Shown here: positions 50,711-59,110 of the stretch, piece after piece
How positions within the stretch are numbered: the stretch's first letter is position 1
Layout of the letters: each line of letters starts with the position of its first letter
Assembly (NCBI GenBank): GCA_036756705.1
Contig: DAIOKN010000005.1
Location: 49,508 to 113,507 of the forward strand
Direction: 5' to 3'
Source: Caproicibacter sp002399225
Lineage (GTDB): Bacteria; Bacillota; Clostridia; Oscillospirales; Acutalibacteraceae
DNA: 64,000 bases
Made by a program: the position numbers and the translations under genes
Notes under the pieces: generated by a model
Seen by the model: the letters and a program-made list of their open reading frames with translations, nothing else
Told to the model about the DNA's origin: nothing
The model's database searches: none

Positions 50711-53140
50711 ATGATTTACAGGCAGCCGGTTAAGAAAATACAGAAATCAGTTTGCAAGATGCTGGAAACGGTGTTCGGGGTCAGCCTTGAAAACGCCACG
50801 GACGAACAGTGCTACAAAGCGGTGGCGCTCTGCGTGCGCGACCAGATGGAGCAAGGCCGCGGCGAGTTTATGCGGGCCGCGGAAAAAACAAACACCAAAC
50901 AGGTCTACTACCTCTGCATGGAGTTCCTCCTGGGGCGGTCGCTGAAGAACTGCCTGTTCAACTTGGGGATTGAGGAAGATTACCGGGAAGCGCTTTCCGG
51001 CCTCGGCCTGAAGCTTGACGTCCTCTATGAGCAGGAGCCGGACGCGGGCCTCGGCAACGGGGGCCTCGGCCGGCTGGCCGCCTGCTTCCTGGATGCGCTG
51101 GCAACGCTCGGAATTCCGGCGACGGGGTATTCCCTCTGCTACGAGTACGGTATCTTCCGGCAGAAGCTGGTGGACGGCTGGCAGACGGAACTGCCGGATT
51201 TCTGGCTGCCGGGCGGGAAAATCTGGCTCAGAAGCGAGCCGGAAAAAAGCGTGGAGGTCCATTTTAACGGCAAAATCAACGACTACTGGAACAACGGGTA
51301 CCATGTGGTGAACCACAAGGACTACACCAAGGTCACGGCCGTGCCGAGAGACCTCTATGTGCCCGGAATGGACGGCCGAGGCATCAGCCGCCTGCGCCTT
51401 TGGTCGGCAACCAGCGAGGATTTCGACATGAAGCTCTTTAACGGCGGCGATTATCTGCGCGCCGTGGAGCAGAAGGCGATGGCGGAAAGCATCACAAAGG
51501 TGCTTTACCCGGATGACAACCACCCGGAAGGAAAGAGCCTGCGGCTTTCCCAGCAGTACTTTCTGGTTTCGGCCACCATTCAGGATATTATCCGGCACCA
51601 CCTGTTCCGGAATCCGACCCTTGACAACCTGCCCGACTGCATCGCCATCCATTTGAATGACACGCATCCGGTGCTGGCGATCCCGGAGATGATGCGTGTC
51701 ATGATGGACGAGTGCGGCTACGGCTGGGACGCCGCGTGGGAAATCGTGCGGGAAATTTTCGCCTACACCAATCACACCGTGATGTCCGAAGCGCTGGAGT
51801 GCTGGGGAATCGAGCTGTTTCAGATGCGCCTGCCCCGCATTTATCAGATTGTGGAGGAGATCAACCGCCGCTTTTGCGCCGGGATGCACAACAAAGGCGT
51901 GGACGGTTTTAAAGTCGGCCGCATGGCACCCTGGAACGACGGGTTTGTCAAGATGGCAAATCTGGCCGTCGTTTCGTGCCACAGTGTCAACGGGGTGTCG
52001 AAGCTGCATTCTCAGATCCTGAAAGACCGCGTGTTTCATGACTTTTACACCGAAATGCCGGAAAAATTCACCAATGTGACGAACGGAATCGCTCACCGGC
52101 GCTGGCTCTGCCAGGCAAACCCGGGACTTTCCAAGCTGCTGACCGAGCTGATCGGCGACGGGTTTGTGCGCGACGCCGGCGAGCTGCAAAAGCTGATGAA
52201 CTATCGGGACGACCCGGCCGTGCTGGAAAAAATGGCGCAGGTCAAGCGGGCCAATAAAGTCCGCCTGGCAAATTACATTCAAAAGGCCAACGGCGTGGAA
52301 GTGGACCCGGACTCGATTTTCGACGTGCAGGTCAAACGCCTGCACGAATATAAGCGGCAGCACATGAACGCCCTGCAGATTCTGGCCGACTACCTCCGCC
52401 TGCGGGAAAACCCGAATCTGGATTTCGCTCCGCGCACCTATCTGTTCGGCGCGAAAGCCGCGCCGGGATACTATTTCGCGAAGCAGATTATCCGCTTTAT
52501 CGTCGAGCTGGGGAAGACCATCAACGCCGACGAGCGGGTGAACCGGAAAATGAAAGTCGTCTATCTGGAAGACTACCGCGTGACGCTGGCGGAGCTTCTG
52601 ATGCCCGCGGCGGATATCAGCGAGCAGATTTCCCTCGCGGGAACAGAGGCCTCCGGCACCGGCAACATGAAGCTGATGATCAACGGCGCGGTGACCCTCG
52701 GTACGCTGGATGGCGCCAATGTCGAGATCCGCGACGCGGTCGGGGAAGAAAACATGATTCTCTTCGGCATGAACGCCGAAGAGGTGCAGAAGCTTAAGCA
52801 GTCGGGGTACCGGCCGCGCGAAATCGCGGAGCGCAATCCGGAACTGAAAGCGGCCCTCGCCGCGCTGGGCAAAGGGTTCGGCGGCGTCTCGTTTCAGGAT
52901 ATCGCGGATTCCCTGCTTTCTTCCGACCCATACAGGGTGCTGGCGGATTTCGCTTCCTATGAGAAAGCGCGGCATGAATCGGCCCGCCTGTACCGGGACA
53001 CGGCAAAATGGCGCGGGATGTGTCTGGTCAACACGGCGCAGGCAGGCGCGTTTTCAGCGGATCGCGCCATCCGGGAATACGCCGAAAGAATCTGGGATGC
53101 AAAGCCCGTGCCTTCTTTGCACGGGAAACACGGCGCCTGA
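50711..53140 (+). CDS. glgP: Glycogen/maltodextrin phosphorylase (GT35)
   Basis: 809 residues. It shows YYLCMEFLLGRSLKNCL, LGNGGLGRLAACFLDALATLGIPATGYSLCYEYGIFRQK, IAIHLNDTHPVLAIPE and the pyridoxal-phosphate motif ASGTGNMKLMINGAVTLGTLDGANVEI with Lys654. It releases glucose-1-phosphate from alpha-1,4-glucans with phosphate. Start at 50711, because GGGGGGAAGG ends 5 bases upstream; a start at 50690 would lie before that site. The GH13 gene follows by 26 bases, forming a glucan-use operon. Confidence 0.96.
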   Translation: MIYRQPVKKIQKSVCKMLETVFGVSLENATDEQCYKAVALCVRDQMEQGRGEFMRAAEKTNTKQVYYLCMEFLLGRSLKNCLFNLGIEEDYREALSGLGLKLDVLYEQEPDAGLGNGGLGRLAACFLDALATLGIPATGYSLCYEYGIFRQKLVDGWQTELPDFWLPGGKIWLRSEPEKSVEVHFNGKINDYWNNGYHVVNHKDYTKVTAVPRDLYVPGMDGRGISRLRLWSATSEDFDMKLFNGGDYLRAVEQKAMAESITKVLYPDDNHPEGKSLRLSQQYFLVSATIQDIIRHHLFRNPTLDNLPDCIAIHLNDTHPVLAIPEMMRVMMDECGYGWDAAWEIVREIFAYTNHTVMSEALECWGIELFQMRLPRIYQIVEEINRRFCAGMHNKGVDGFKVGRMAPWNDGFVKMANLAVVSCHSVNGVSKLHSQILKDRVFHDFYTEMPEKFTNVTNGIAHRRWLCQANPGLSKLLTELIGDGFVRDAGELQKLMNYRDDPAVLEKMAQVKRANKVRLANYIQKANGVEVDPDSIFDVQVKRLHEYKRQHMNALQILADYLRLRENPNLDFAPRTYLFGAKAAPGYYFAKQIIRFIVELGKTINADERVNRKMKVVYLEDYRVTLAELLMPAADISEQISLAGTEASGTGNMKLMINGAVTLGTLDGANVEIRDAVGEENMILFGMNAEEVQKLKQSGYRPREIAERNPELKAALAALGKGFGGVSFQDIADSLLSSDPYRVLADFASYEKARHESARLYRDTAKWRGMCLVNTAQAGAFSADRAIREYAERIWDAKPVPSLHGKHGA

Positions 53141-53166
53141 ATCTTTAAGGATCGGAGGAAAGCGCG

Positions 53167-55020
53167 ATGTTCAACTCCCGCAACCCCATGAACCGGGAGC
53201 CGGTTGGGGCGGTGCCGGTGGGGACCCGCGTCCATTTTAAGATCACGCTGGCGCGCGATCTCGGCTGCTCCGGCGCACATTTGATCGTGCAGAACGGCGC
53301 GGGCGGGACGGAGCAAGTGCTGGACCTGTTCTGGTGCGGCATGAACGGCGAAGACGCAGAGGAGTGGGAATGCCATTTTCCGGCTGCAGAGCCGGGCGTT
53401 TTCTTTTACCATTTCAAGCTGGAAACGCCGTGCGGCCCGCGCCGCCTGACGCGGGGCCCGGGCGCGGAAGCCGTGTTTGACGGCGGCGCACAGTGGCAGC
53501 TCACGGTGTATGAAAAAAATTTTGCAACGCCGGACTGGCTGGCCGGCGGGGTGCTGTACCAGATCTTTCCAGACCGCTTTTTTGCATCGGGACAGCCGAA
53601 AAGCGGCGTTCCGGCAGATCGGAAGCTCCATGAAAGCTGGGAAGAAATCCCCGACTGGAAGCCGGATGCGCATGGGAAAGTCACAAATTCCGACTATTTT
53701 GGCGGCGACCTTGCGGGCATCCGGAAAAAGCTGCCGTATTTGAAGTCGCTCGGCGTGACCTGTCTGTATCTGAACCCGATTTTTGAAGCCCATTCGAACC
53801 ACCGCTACAACACGGCGGATTACACGAAAATCGATCCGCTCCTTGGGACGGAAGATGATTTCCGCGCCCTCTGCAGAGCGGCGGCGGAGTACGGTATCCG
53901 CATTCTGCTGGACGGCGTGTTCAACCACACGGGCAGCGACAGCGTCTATTTTAACCGCGAGGGACGATACCCCGGCCCGGGCGCATACCAGTCGAAGGCA
54001 TCCGCCTGCTACCCGTGGTATTCCTTTCAAAACTGGCCGGAACGATATGACTCCTGGTGGGGATTTCCAACTCTGCCGAGCGTGAACGAAGAGAATCCGG
54101 CGTACCGGGATTACATCTGCGGAAAAGACGGCATCGTCCGCCGGTGGCTGCGCGCCGGGGCCGCGGGCTGGCGGCTCGACGTGGCGGACGAACTGCCGGA
54201 CGGCTTTCTGGAAGCCCTGCGGGCCGCCGCAAAAGAAGAAAAACCGGATGCGCTGATCGCGGGCGAGGTCTGGGAGGATGCTTCCAACAAGATCGCTTAC
54301 GGCAGGCGGCGGCGGTACCTGCTGGGACGGCAGCTCGACAGCGTGATGAATTATCCGTTCCGCAACGCGGTTCTCGGCTTCCTGACCGGAGGGGATGCTT
54401 CGACCGCGATGGAGACGATCCTGTCCGTTTTGGAAAACTATCCGCCGCAGGTGGTGCGGATTCTGCTTAACAACATCGGCACGCACGACACGGAGCGCGC
54501 CGTCACCGTGCTGGCCGGCGAACCGCGCCGGAACTATGGGCGCGAGTGGCAGAGCCAAACGCACCTTTCCGCTTTGCAGCGCCGCCGGGGGAGGGCGTTG
54601 CTCCGGTGCGCGTCGCTTCTTCAGTACACCCTTCCGGGCGTCCCCTGCCTGTATTACGGGGACGAGACCGGGATGGAGGGGTATGCCGATCCGTTTAACC
54701 GCGCGCCGTTCCCGTGGGGGAAGCAGGATACGGGACTGTTTCTCTGGTACCGCTCGCTCGGCAGGCTCCGCGCGCGGTGCGCCTGTCTGAAGGGCGGGGC
54801 TTTCATCCCGGTCGCCGCTTCCGGCGATCTCATCTGCTATGCGCGCTCCGGCGGCGGAGACGCGCTGCTTTGCGCGGTGAACCGCGCCCCGGAGGAGCGC
54901 CGGGGCACCGTCCCGCCGGAATGGAGCGCTTCGGAGCCGGCTTTTGGGGCGTTGCCCGACGCGCGCGGCGTTTTAACGCTGCCGCCGTTCGGCGCGGTCG
55001 TTCTGCGGCGAACGGTTTAA
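53167..55020 (+). CDS. GH13 alpha-glucosidase/cyclomaltodextrinase-like enzyme
   Basis: 617 residues. An N-terminal beta-sandwich (~1-120) of the neopullulanase type is followed by the catalytic barrel, with region I DGVFNH, region II GWRLDVADE (nucleophile Asp338), region III IAGEVWED (acid/base Glu367) and region IV NNIGTHDTER (Asp441), then a C-terminal beta domain. The DYFGGDLAGI and PNPIFEAHSNHRY-like motifs fit intracellular maltogenic amylase/cyclomaltodextrinase. No signal peptide. It likely trims branched or cyclic dextrins for the phosphorylase encoded just upstream. Confidence 0.92.
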   Translation: MFNSRNPMNREPVGAVPVGTRVHFKITLARDLGCSGAHLIVQNGAGGTEQVLDLFWCGMNGEDAEEWECHFPAAEPGVFFYHFKLETPCGPRRLTRGPGAEAVFDGGAQWQLTVYEKNFATPDWLAGGVLYQIFPDRFFASGQPKSGVPADRKLHESWEEIPDWKPDAHGKVTNSDYFGGDLAGIRKKLPYLKSLGVTCLYLNPIFEAHSNHRYNTADYTKIDPLLGTEDDFRALCRAAAEYGIRILLDGVFNHTGSDSVYFNREGRYPGPGAYQSKASACYPWYSFQNWPERYDSWWGFPTLPSVNEENPAYRDYICGKDGIVRRWLRAGAAGWRLDVADELPDGFLEALRAAAKEEKPDALIAGEVWEDASNKIAYGRRRRYLLGRQLDSVMNYPFRNAVLGFLTGGDASTAMETILSVLENYPPQVVRILLNNIGTHDTERAVTVLAGEPRRNYGREWQSQTHLSALQRRRGRALLRCASLLQYTLPGVPCLYYGDETGMEGYADPFNRAPFPWGKQDTGLFLWYRSLGRLRARCACLKGGAFIPVAASGDLICYARSGGGDALLCAVNRAPEERRGTVPPEWSASEPAFGALPDARGVLTLPPFGAVVLRRTV

Positions 55021-55033
55021 AAACAGAAAAAGA

Positions 55034-55066
55034 GGGCCGCGCGGATGAAACCCATCCGCGCGGCCC
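55034..55066. terminator. Terminator between GH13 gene and glyS
   Basis: A 14-bp stem (55034-55047 with 55053-55066) between convergent genes. On the minus strand it is followed by CTCTTTTTCTG, so it mainly serves glyS. Its central 13 bp are identical to the pta terminator stem at 5604-5636. Confidence 0.85.
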
Positions 55067-55082
55067 CATACGTTTGCCCGGT

Positions 55083-56459
55083 TTAAAATGCGATCCGCTG
55101 TTCCAGGTACCCGGCCAGGCTTTCGATGGAGACGCGATCCTGCTTCATGGTGTCGCGGTCGCGCACGGTGACGCAGCCGTCCTTTTCGCTGTCGAAATCG
55201 AAAGTGACGCAGTACGGGGTGCCGATCTCATCTTGGCGGCGGTAGCGCTTGCCGATGGAGCCGGTGTCGTCGTAATCGACCATGAACCGGCCCGCGAGCA
55301 TCGTGTAAACCTCCTGCGCGCGGTCGTTGAGCTTTTTGCTCAGCGGAAGCACGGCGGCCTTGTAAGGCGCAAGCGCCGGATGCAGGCGCATCACCGTGCG
55401 GGTATCCCCGCCCTCCAGCGTTTCCTCGTCGTAGGCGTCGCAGAGGAAGGCGAGCGCGGCGCGGTCCGCACCGAGAGACGGTTCGATGACGTAGGGCAGG
55501 TAATGTTCTTTGGTCTCCGAATCGAAAAATTCCAGGCTCTTGCCGGAATGTTCCTGGTGGCGCGACAAATCGTAGTCGGTGCGGTCGGCGACGCCCCACA
55601 GCTCGCCCCAACCGAACGGGAACAGATACTCGATGTCCGTCGTCGCCTTGGAATAGAAGGAAAGCTCTTCCTTTTCATGGTCGCGCAGGCGGAGGTTTTC
55701 TTCCGAAAGGCCGAGGCTCAGCAGCCACTTTTTGCAGAAATCCCTCCAGAAATGGAACCAGTCGAGGTCGGAGCCGGGCTTGCAGAAAAATTCCAGCTCC
55801 ATCTGCTCAAATTCACGCAGGCGGAACAGAAAATTCCCTGGTGTGATTTCGTTGCGGAAGCTTTTGCCGATCTGCGCGATGCCGAACGGGATCTTGCGGC
55901 GCGTCGTGCGCTGCACGTTTGCAAAGTTGACGAAGATCCCCTGCGCCGTCTCCGGGCGCAGGTAGAGCTCGCTCTTTGTGTCCTCCGTAACGCCTTGAAA
56001 GGTTTTGAACATCAGGTTGAACTGGCGGATATCCGTGAAGTTCTCGCCGCCGCAGTTCGGGCATTTGATGTGGTGTTCCCGGATGAAGCTCATCAGTTTT
56101 TCATTGCTCCAGCCGTCCGCGCTTTCACCGGTGTAGCTTTCGACCAGCTTGTCCGCACGGTGGCGGGTCTTGCAGTCGCGGCAGTCCATCAGCGGATCGG
56201 AAAACCCGCCGACATGCCCGGAAGCCACCCAGACTTCCGGATTCATCAGGATGGCGGAGTCAAGGCCGACATTGTAAGGGCTTTCCTGAATGAATTTTTT
56301 TCTCCACGCGGCCTTGACGTTATTTTTAAACTCTACGCCGAGCGGACCGTAATCCCATGCGTTGGACAGGCCGCCGTAAATTTCGGAACCCGGGTAAACA
56401 AATCCGCGGTTCTTGCACAGTGCGACGATCTGTTCCATCGTTTTTTCTTTTGCATGCAT
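55083..56459 (-). CDS. glyS: Glycyl-tRNA synthetase, dimeric (alpha2) type
   Basis: 458 residues. Class II motifs: RGFVYPGSEIYGGLSNAWDYGPLG, a zinc-type CPNCGG segment, ELYLRPETAQGIFVNFANV with motif 2 PFGIAQIGKSFRNEITPGNFLFRLREFEQMELEFF, and motif 3 PSLGADRAALAFL. The C-terminal anticodon domain ends in GYLEQRIAF. This is the eukaryote/archaea-like dimeric form used by many Gram-positives rather than the GlyQ/GlyS tetramer. Start at 56459 follows GGAGGAA. No T-box leader is obvious; gtrA lies upstream on the same strand. Confidence 0.96.
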   Translation of the reverse strand: MHAKEKTMEQIVALCKNRGFVYPGSEIYGGLSNAWDYGPLGVEFKNNVKAAWRKKFIQESPYNVGLDSAILMNPEVWVASGHVGGFSDPLMDCRDCKTRHRADKLVESYTGESADGWSNEKLMSFIREHHIKCPNCGGENFTDIRQFNLMFKTFQGVTEDTKSELYLRPETAQGIFVNFANVQRTTRRKIPFGIAQIGKSFRNEITPGNFLFRLREFEQMELEFFCKPGSDLDWFHFWRDFCKKWLLSLGLSEENLRLRDHEKEELSFYSKATTDIEYLFPFGWGELWGVADRTDYDLSRHQEHSGKSLEFFDSETKEHYLPYVIEPSLGADRAALAFLCDAYDEETLEGGDTRTVMRLHPALAPYKAAVLPLSKKLNDRAQEVYTMLAGRFMVDYDDTGSIGKRYRRQDEIGTPYCVTFDFDSEKDGCVTVRDRDTMKQDRVSIESLAGYLEQRIAF

Positions 56460-56500
56460 GCTGCTTTCCTCCATTGGCGGGACGCTGGCTGCGCCCCCCG

Positions 56501-56920
56501 TTATTTTTTGCGGAATATGACCAATTTGCTCAATAGATAGTTGATGGCAACGACGATCACGTTGTCCGTGATCTTCGCGAGAAGTCCGTTCCACGAGAGA
56601 AGGTCGATCAGAAACCAGAGGCAGGCGTAATCCACGCCGAGCGAAAGAAGCCGCGCGGCCAGAAAACCGAGCAGCTCCCGCCAGAAAACGCGCGCTTGAA
56701 AGCTGCGGCTGCGAAACACCCACACCTTATTGGTAAAAAAAGCAAAGGCGACCGCGAGGATCCATGCAAGCGCGTTTGCGGCCTGCCACGGCCAGCCCAG
56801 GACGCTGTAACAGGCCCCGAAAACAGCGATATTGATGACGGTGGTCAGAACTCCAAACACCAGATAAAGAATCATCTCAGGGCTGGTCAAAAAGCGCCAT
56901 AATTTTTTCAGACGATCCAT
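56501..56920 (-). CDS. GtrA-family membrane protein
   Basis: 139 residues with four membrane helices and the GtrA pattern: LYLVFGVLTTVINIAVFGACY, ANALAWILAVAFAFFTNKVWVF, then NYLLSKLVIFRKK at the end. GtrA proteins are proposed flippases for undecaprenyl-linked sugars in cell-surface glycosylation. No glycosyltransferase gene is adjacent. ATG at 56920 follows GGAGG; the longer frame to 57049 would overlap the divergent promoter region. Confidence 0.9.
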   Translation of the reverse strand: MDRLKKLWRFLTSPEMILYLVFGVLTTVINIAVFGACYSVLGWPWQAANALAWILAVAFAFFTNKVWVFRSRSFQARVFWRELLGFLAARLLSLGVDYACLWFLIDLLSWNGLLAKITDNVIVVAINYLLSKLVIFRKK

Positions 56921-57038
56921 GCATGCCTCCGTGCGGGAACGAATAGATATAGTGTACCATTCCTGCCCGTTTCTTTCAACCAAAATGCGATATTTTCCCC
57001 GAGGAGCTCCGCTTTCCGCGCCATTTCGGCGGTGCAAA

Positions 57039-57067
57039 TTGACAGCCAAGGCATTTCAACGTATAAT
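57039..57067 (+). promoter_or_regulatory. Consensus promoter of the 169-residue membrane protein gene
   Basis: TTGACA at 57039-57044, 17-base spacer, TATAAT at 57062-57067, a perfect consensus. Confidence 0.9.
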
Positions 57068-57115
57068 GTTATTCAAAAGCTTCCCGGCTCTGCGGAAGGA
57101 AGGGGTAAAATTAAT

Positions 57116-57625
57116 ATGGAAAAGAAAAATTTAAGGAAGACCGACGGTGCGCCTTTCATACTCGGCATGGCGGCCGGCGTAGTGCTGCTACTGGGTACAA
57201 TCTTGTCAGTAAACCTCAAGGATATTGAAACGCAGGCAACTCTTTCGGCCATGAAACTGCCAATAACCGCTACAGGAAGCGGAGCGATGGCAACGGGCAG
57301 CCTGATTGGAACCGTGATTATGTTCCTGATTTATCCGGGCATTTTTCTGCTGCTTCTGTTTCTGGGAAAAAACAAGGAAAAGCGCGGCAGCGCGTTTGCC
57401 ATTGTCTGGTTGGCAATTTCAATTCTCAGCATCATCACCAGCGTGGCCAGTACGGTGAAGATGAAAAATATTCTCGCACAGGTTTCCGCCGCCGTGGACA
57501 CCGTAATGCCGGGCGGATACTGGCTTCAAAGCGGGCTTGAATATCTCGGTCAGCTGCTGGTTATCGTCTCCTGCGTCTTTTTCCTGAAACGCCTGCATGA
57601 ACCGCCCAAACCGGAAGGGATGTAG
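57116..57625 (+). CDS. Hypothetical membrane protein (169 aa, four helices)
   Basis: No recognised family. Helices lie at about 12-32 (FILGMAAGVVLLLGTILSV), 62-82, 95-112 and 140-160. The loop between the first two (IETQATLSAMKLPITATGSG) faces one side; the C-terminus is short and Pro-rich. Its strong consensus promoter suggests a well-expressed protein. It is alone between divergent gtrA and a convergent regulator gene and is followed by a terminator. Function cannot be inferred. Confidence 0.7.
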   Translation: MEKKNLRKTDGAPFILGMAAGVVLLLGTILSVNLKDIETQATLSAMKLPITATGSGAMATGSLIGTVIMFLIYPGIFLLLLFLGKNKEKRGSAFAIVWLAISILSIITSVASTVKMKNILAQVSAAVDTVMPGGYWLQSGLEYLGQLLVIVSCVFFLKRLHEPPKPEGM

Positions 57626-57720
57626 ACGGGGAGCGGCACCTGAACCCGCTTCCGGTCTTTCACCGATTATGATTTTGTTTCGCCGGATCTTCTTCCTTGT
57701 TTTAAAAATCCCTCAAAATA

Positions 57721-57762
57721 AAAAGCTGCGGATGCCATTTTACTCCACGGCTTTTCTTTTTT
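57721..57762 (+). terminator. Terminator after the 169-residue membrane protein gene
   Basis: A 12-bp stem with one mismatch (57721-57732 with 57744-57755) followed by a T-rich run. A second stem (about 57774-57806) just beyond probably serves the convergent regulator gene on the minus strand. Confidence 0.75.
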
Positions 57763-57846
57763 AAAACAACAATCCCCGCGCCCTCCAAACGGAAGGCGCA
57801 GGGTCATTGAAAAAGCCCGTGCAAGCTGAAATCTTTATGACCTTTT

Positions 57847-58476
57847 TCAGGGAAGGCTATGGATAAAGGCGTTGAAGCGCTCAATCACATTTTCGTCCCC
57901 GACAATCAAAACCCGATCCGACTCGCAGAATTCATAATAAGGGCCCGGCGAGAGAATGATATCTTTTTGCTGCACCACGCCGATGATGGTGGCGCCGGTG
58001 TTGTGCCAGATTTCCAGTTCTCCGATGCTTTTGCCAATGACGGGAGAGTCCGGGGGAAGCGAAATTTCCACCGGGGTGATAAGGTCGGAACGCTTGTACC
58101 GGTACATGTCGATAATCTGTTTGGTCAGGGAGAGAATCTCATCGTCCACGCTGCGGCGCTTTTCCATCAGCTGGGCGAGTTGCTGACGAAGATCGGCGAC
58201 ACGCTCGTCGTCTTTGAAGCTTTTAACAAATTTGATCGCGTTTTCTCTTGAGAGGATCACGATGCCGCTGCCAAGAACGATCTTCACCACATTTTTATCG
58301 GAAAGAATGGACACGGCCCGGCGGATGGTCTCCGGCGAAACGTTGTATTCCGTCGCGAGAGTGGAACGCCCCTTGAGTCGGGTTCCTTCCTGAAATTCTC
58401 CCGACGCGATTCTCGCGGCCAGATCTGTTGCAATTTTCAAGTATCTTGGCATGGTGTAGCTTTCCCAACCCGCCAT
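57847..58476 (-). CDS. BusR-like regulator: GntR helix-turn-helix plus coiled coil plus RCK_C (TrkA-C) domain
   Basis: 209 residues. A GntR-type winged helix (YLKIATDLAARIASGEFQEG, then TLATEYNVSPETIRRAVSILSDKNVVKIV) is joined through a helical linker (DLRQQLAQLMEKRRSVDDEIL) to an RCK_C domain (~130-209: PVIGKSIGELEIWHNTGATIIGV to DRVLIVGDENVIERF). This layout and length match BusR of streptococci and lactococci, a c-di-AMP-dependent repressor of glycine-betaine uptake; RCK_C domains are known c-di-AMP receptors. A role in osmotic or potassium control is inferred. GGAGG precedes the start. Confidence 0.85.
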   Translation of the reverse strand: MAGWESYTMPRYLKIATDLAARIASGEFQEGTRLKGRSTLATEYNVSPETIRRAVSILSDKNVVKIVLGSGIVILSRENAIKFVKSFKDDERVADLRQQLAQLMEKRRSVDDEILSLTKQIIDMYRYKRSDLITPVEISLPPDSPVIGKSIGELEIWHNTGATIIGVVQQKDIILSPGPYYEFCESDRVLIVGDENVIERFNAFIHSLP

Positions 58477-58643
58477 GGTTTCTCAATCCTCCGTATTTTA
58501 ACGGCGGTCTGCCGCCGCAGGCTGAACCAATTCAGCCAAACTCGATTATAGCATGTTTCCGCGCGTCGGGCAATTAATTTTTCTGCTGTCAAGCAGGCAT
58601 GATGCCAACTGCGAACGAGGCCCGCAAAATAGAACAAAAAAAA

Positions 58644-58688
58644 CCGGCCACCCGCGCGATGCTGAAAGGCCAAAAAGCGGGTGGCCGG
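58644..58688 (-). terminator. Terminator of the DUF3892 gene
   Basis: A perfect 12-bp stem (58644-58655 with 58677-58688); on the minus strand a run of T follows the distal arm. Confidence 0.88.
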
Positions 58689-58712
58689 CTGCCGGAAGCA
58701 ATGCGGCTGCTG

Positions 58713-59012
58713 TTACTGGGACACGGTCGGCAGACTGCCTAGGTTGTTGCGTTCCGAGCCGTCCGGCAGGGAGCGCAGATATTCGGTGCCCTTTTTCACG
58801 GCCACCGCAACGCCGCGGATTTTATTTTCCCTTGTCAGGCGAACGCCTTCTTCGCGGGTGACTTTTTGCCCGTTGGAAAGCTGATAGCCTGTGATCCTGC
58901 CGGAGGATTTTAAAAGCCCCGTGATGGAGAGGGCGCCCGCCTGCGGGTCCGGCGTGAATTGATTGATCGCTTGCGGCAGAGGGCCGTTGTTTTCCATCTG
59001 GTTCTGTTCCAT
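58713..59012 (-). CDS. DUF3892 small protein
   Basis: 99 residues. The C-terminal half shows the DUF3892 pattern: ITGYQLSNGQKVTREEGVRLTRENKIRGVAVAVKKGTEYLRSLPDGSERNNLGSLP. Small soluble protein of unknown function, common in Firmicutes. The N-terminal ~25 residues are polar and probably flexible. It is transcribed alone on the minus strand, divergent from the secreted protein gene. Confidence 0.82.
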   Translation of the reverse strand: MEQNQMENNGPLPQAINQFTPDPQAGALSITGLLKSSGRITGYQLSNGQKVTREEGVRLTRENKIRGVAVAVKKGTEYLRSLPDGSERNNLGSLPTVSQ

Positions 59013-59110
59013 CGCTTTCGTCTCCTTTCCGTCCTGATAGTTTTTGCGGAAGAAGACATTTTATTCCCGTGCCCGGCCCGATCGGGCCTTTCGAAAGGAG
59101 AAACCCTATT

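Noticed and set aside
50747..52975. 742-residue open frame on the minus strand, opposite glgP
   Set aside because: It is a shadow of a high-GC coding frame: no ribosome binding site, no family pattern, Arg/His/Val-rich composition, and the plus strand carries an unmistakable phosphorylase.
52957..54564. 535-residue minus-strand frame opposite the GH13 gene
   Set aside because: Shadow frame; the plus strand has the complete GH13 catalytic set.
54714..56540. 608-residue plus-strand frame across the end of the GH13 gene and glyS
   Set aside because: Overlaps two well-identified genes and reads antisense to glyS; no start signal or motif.
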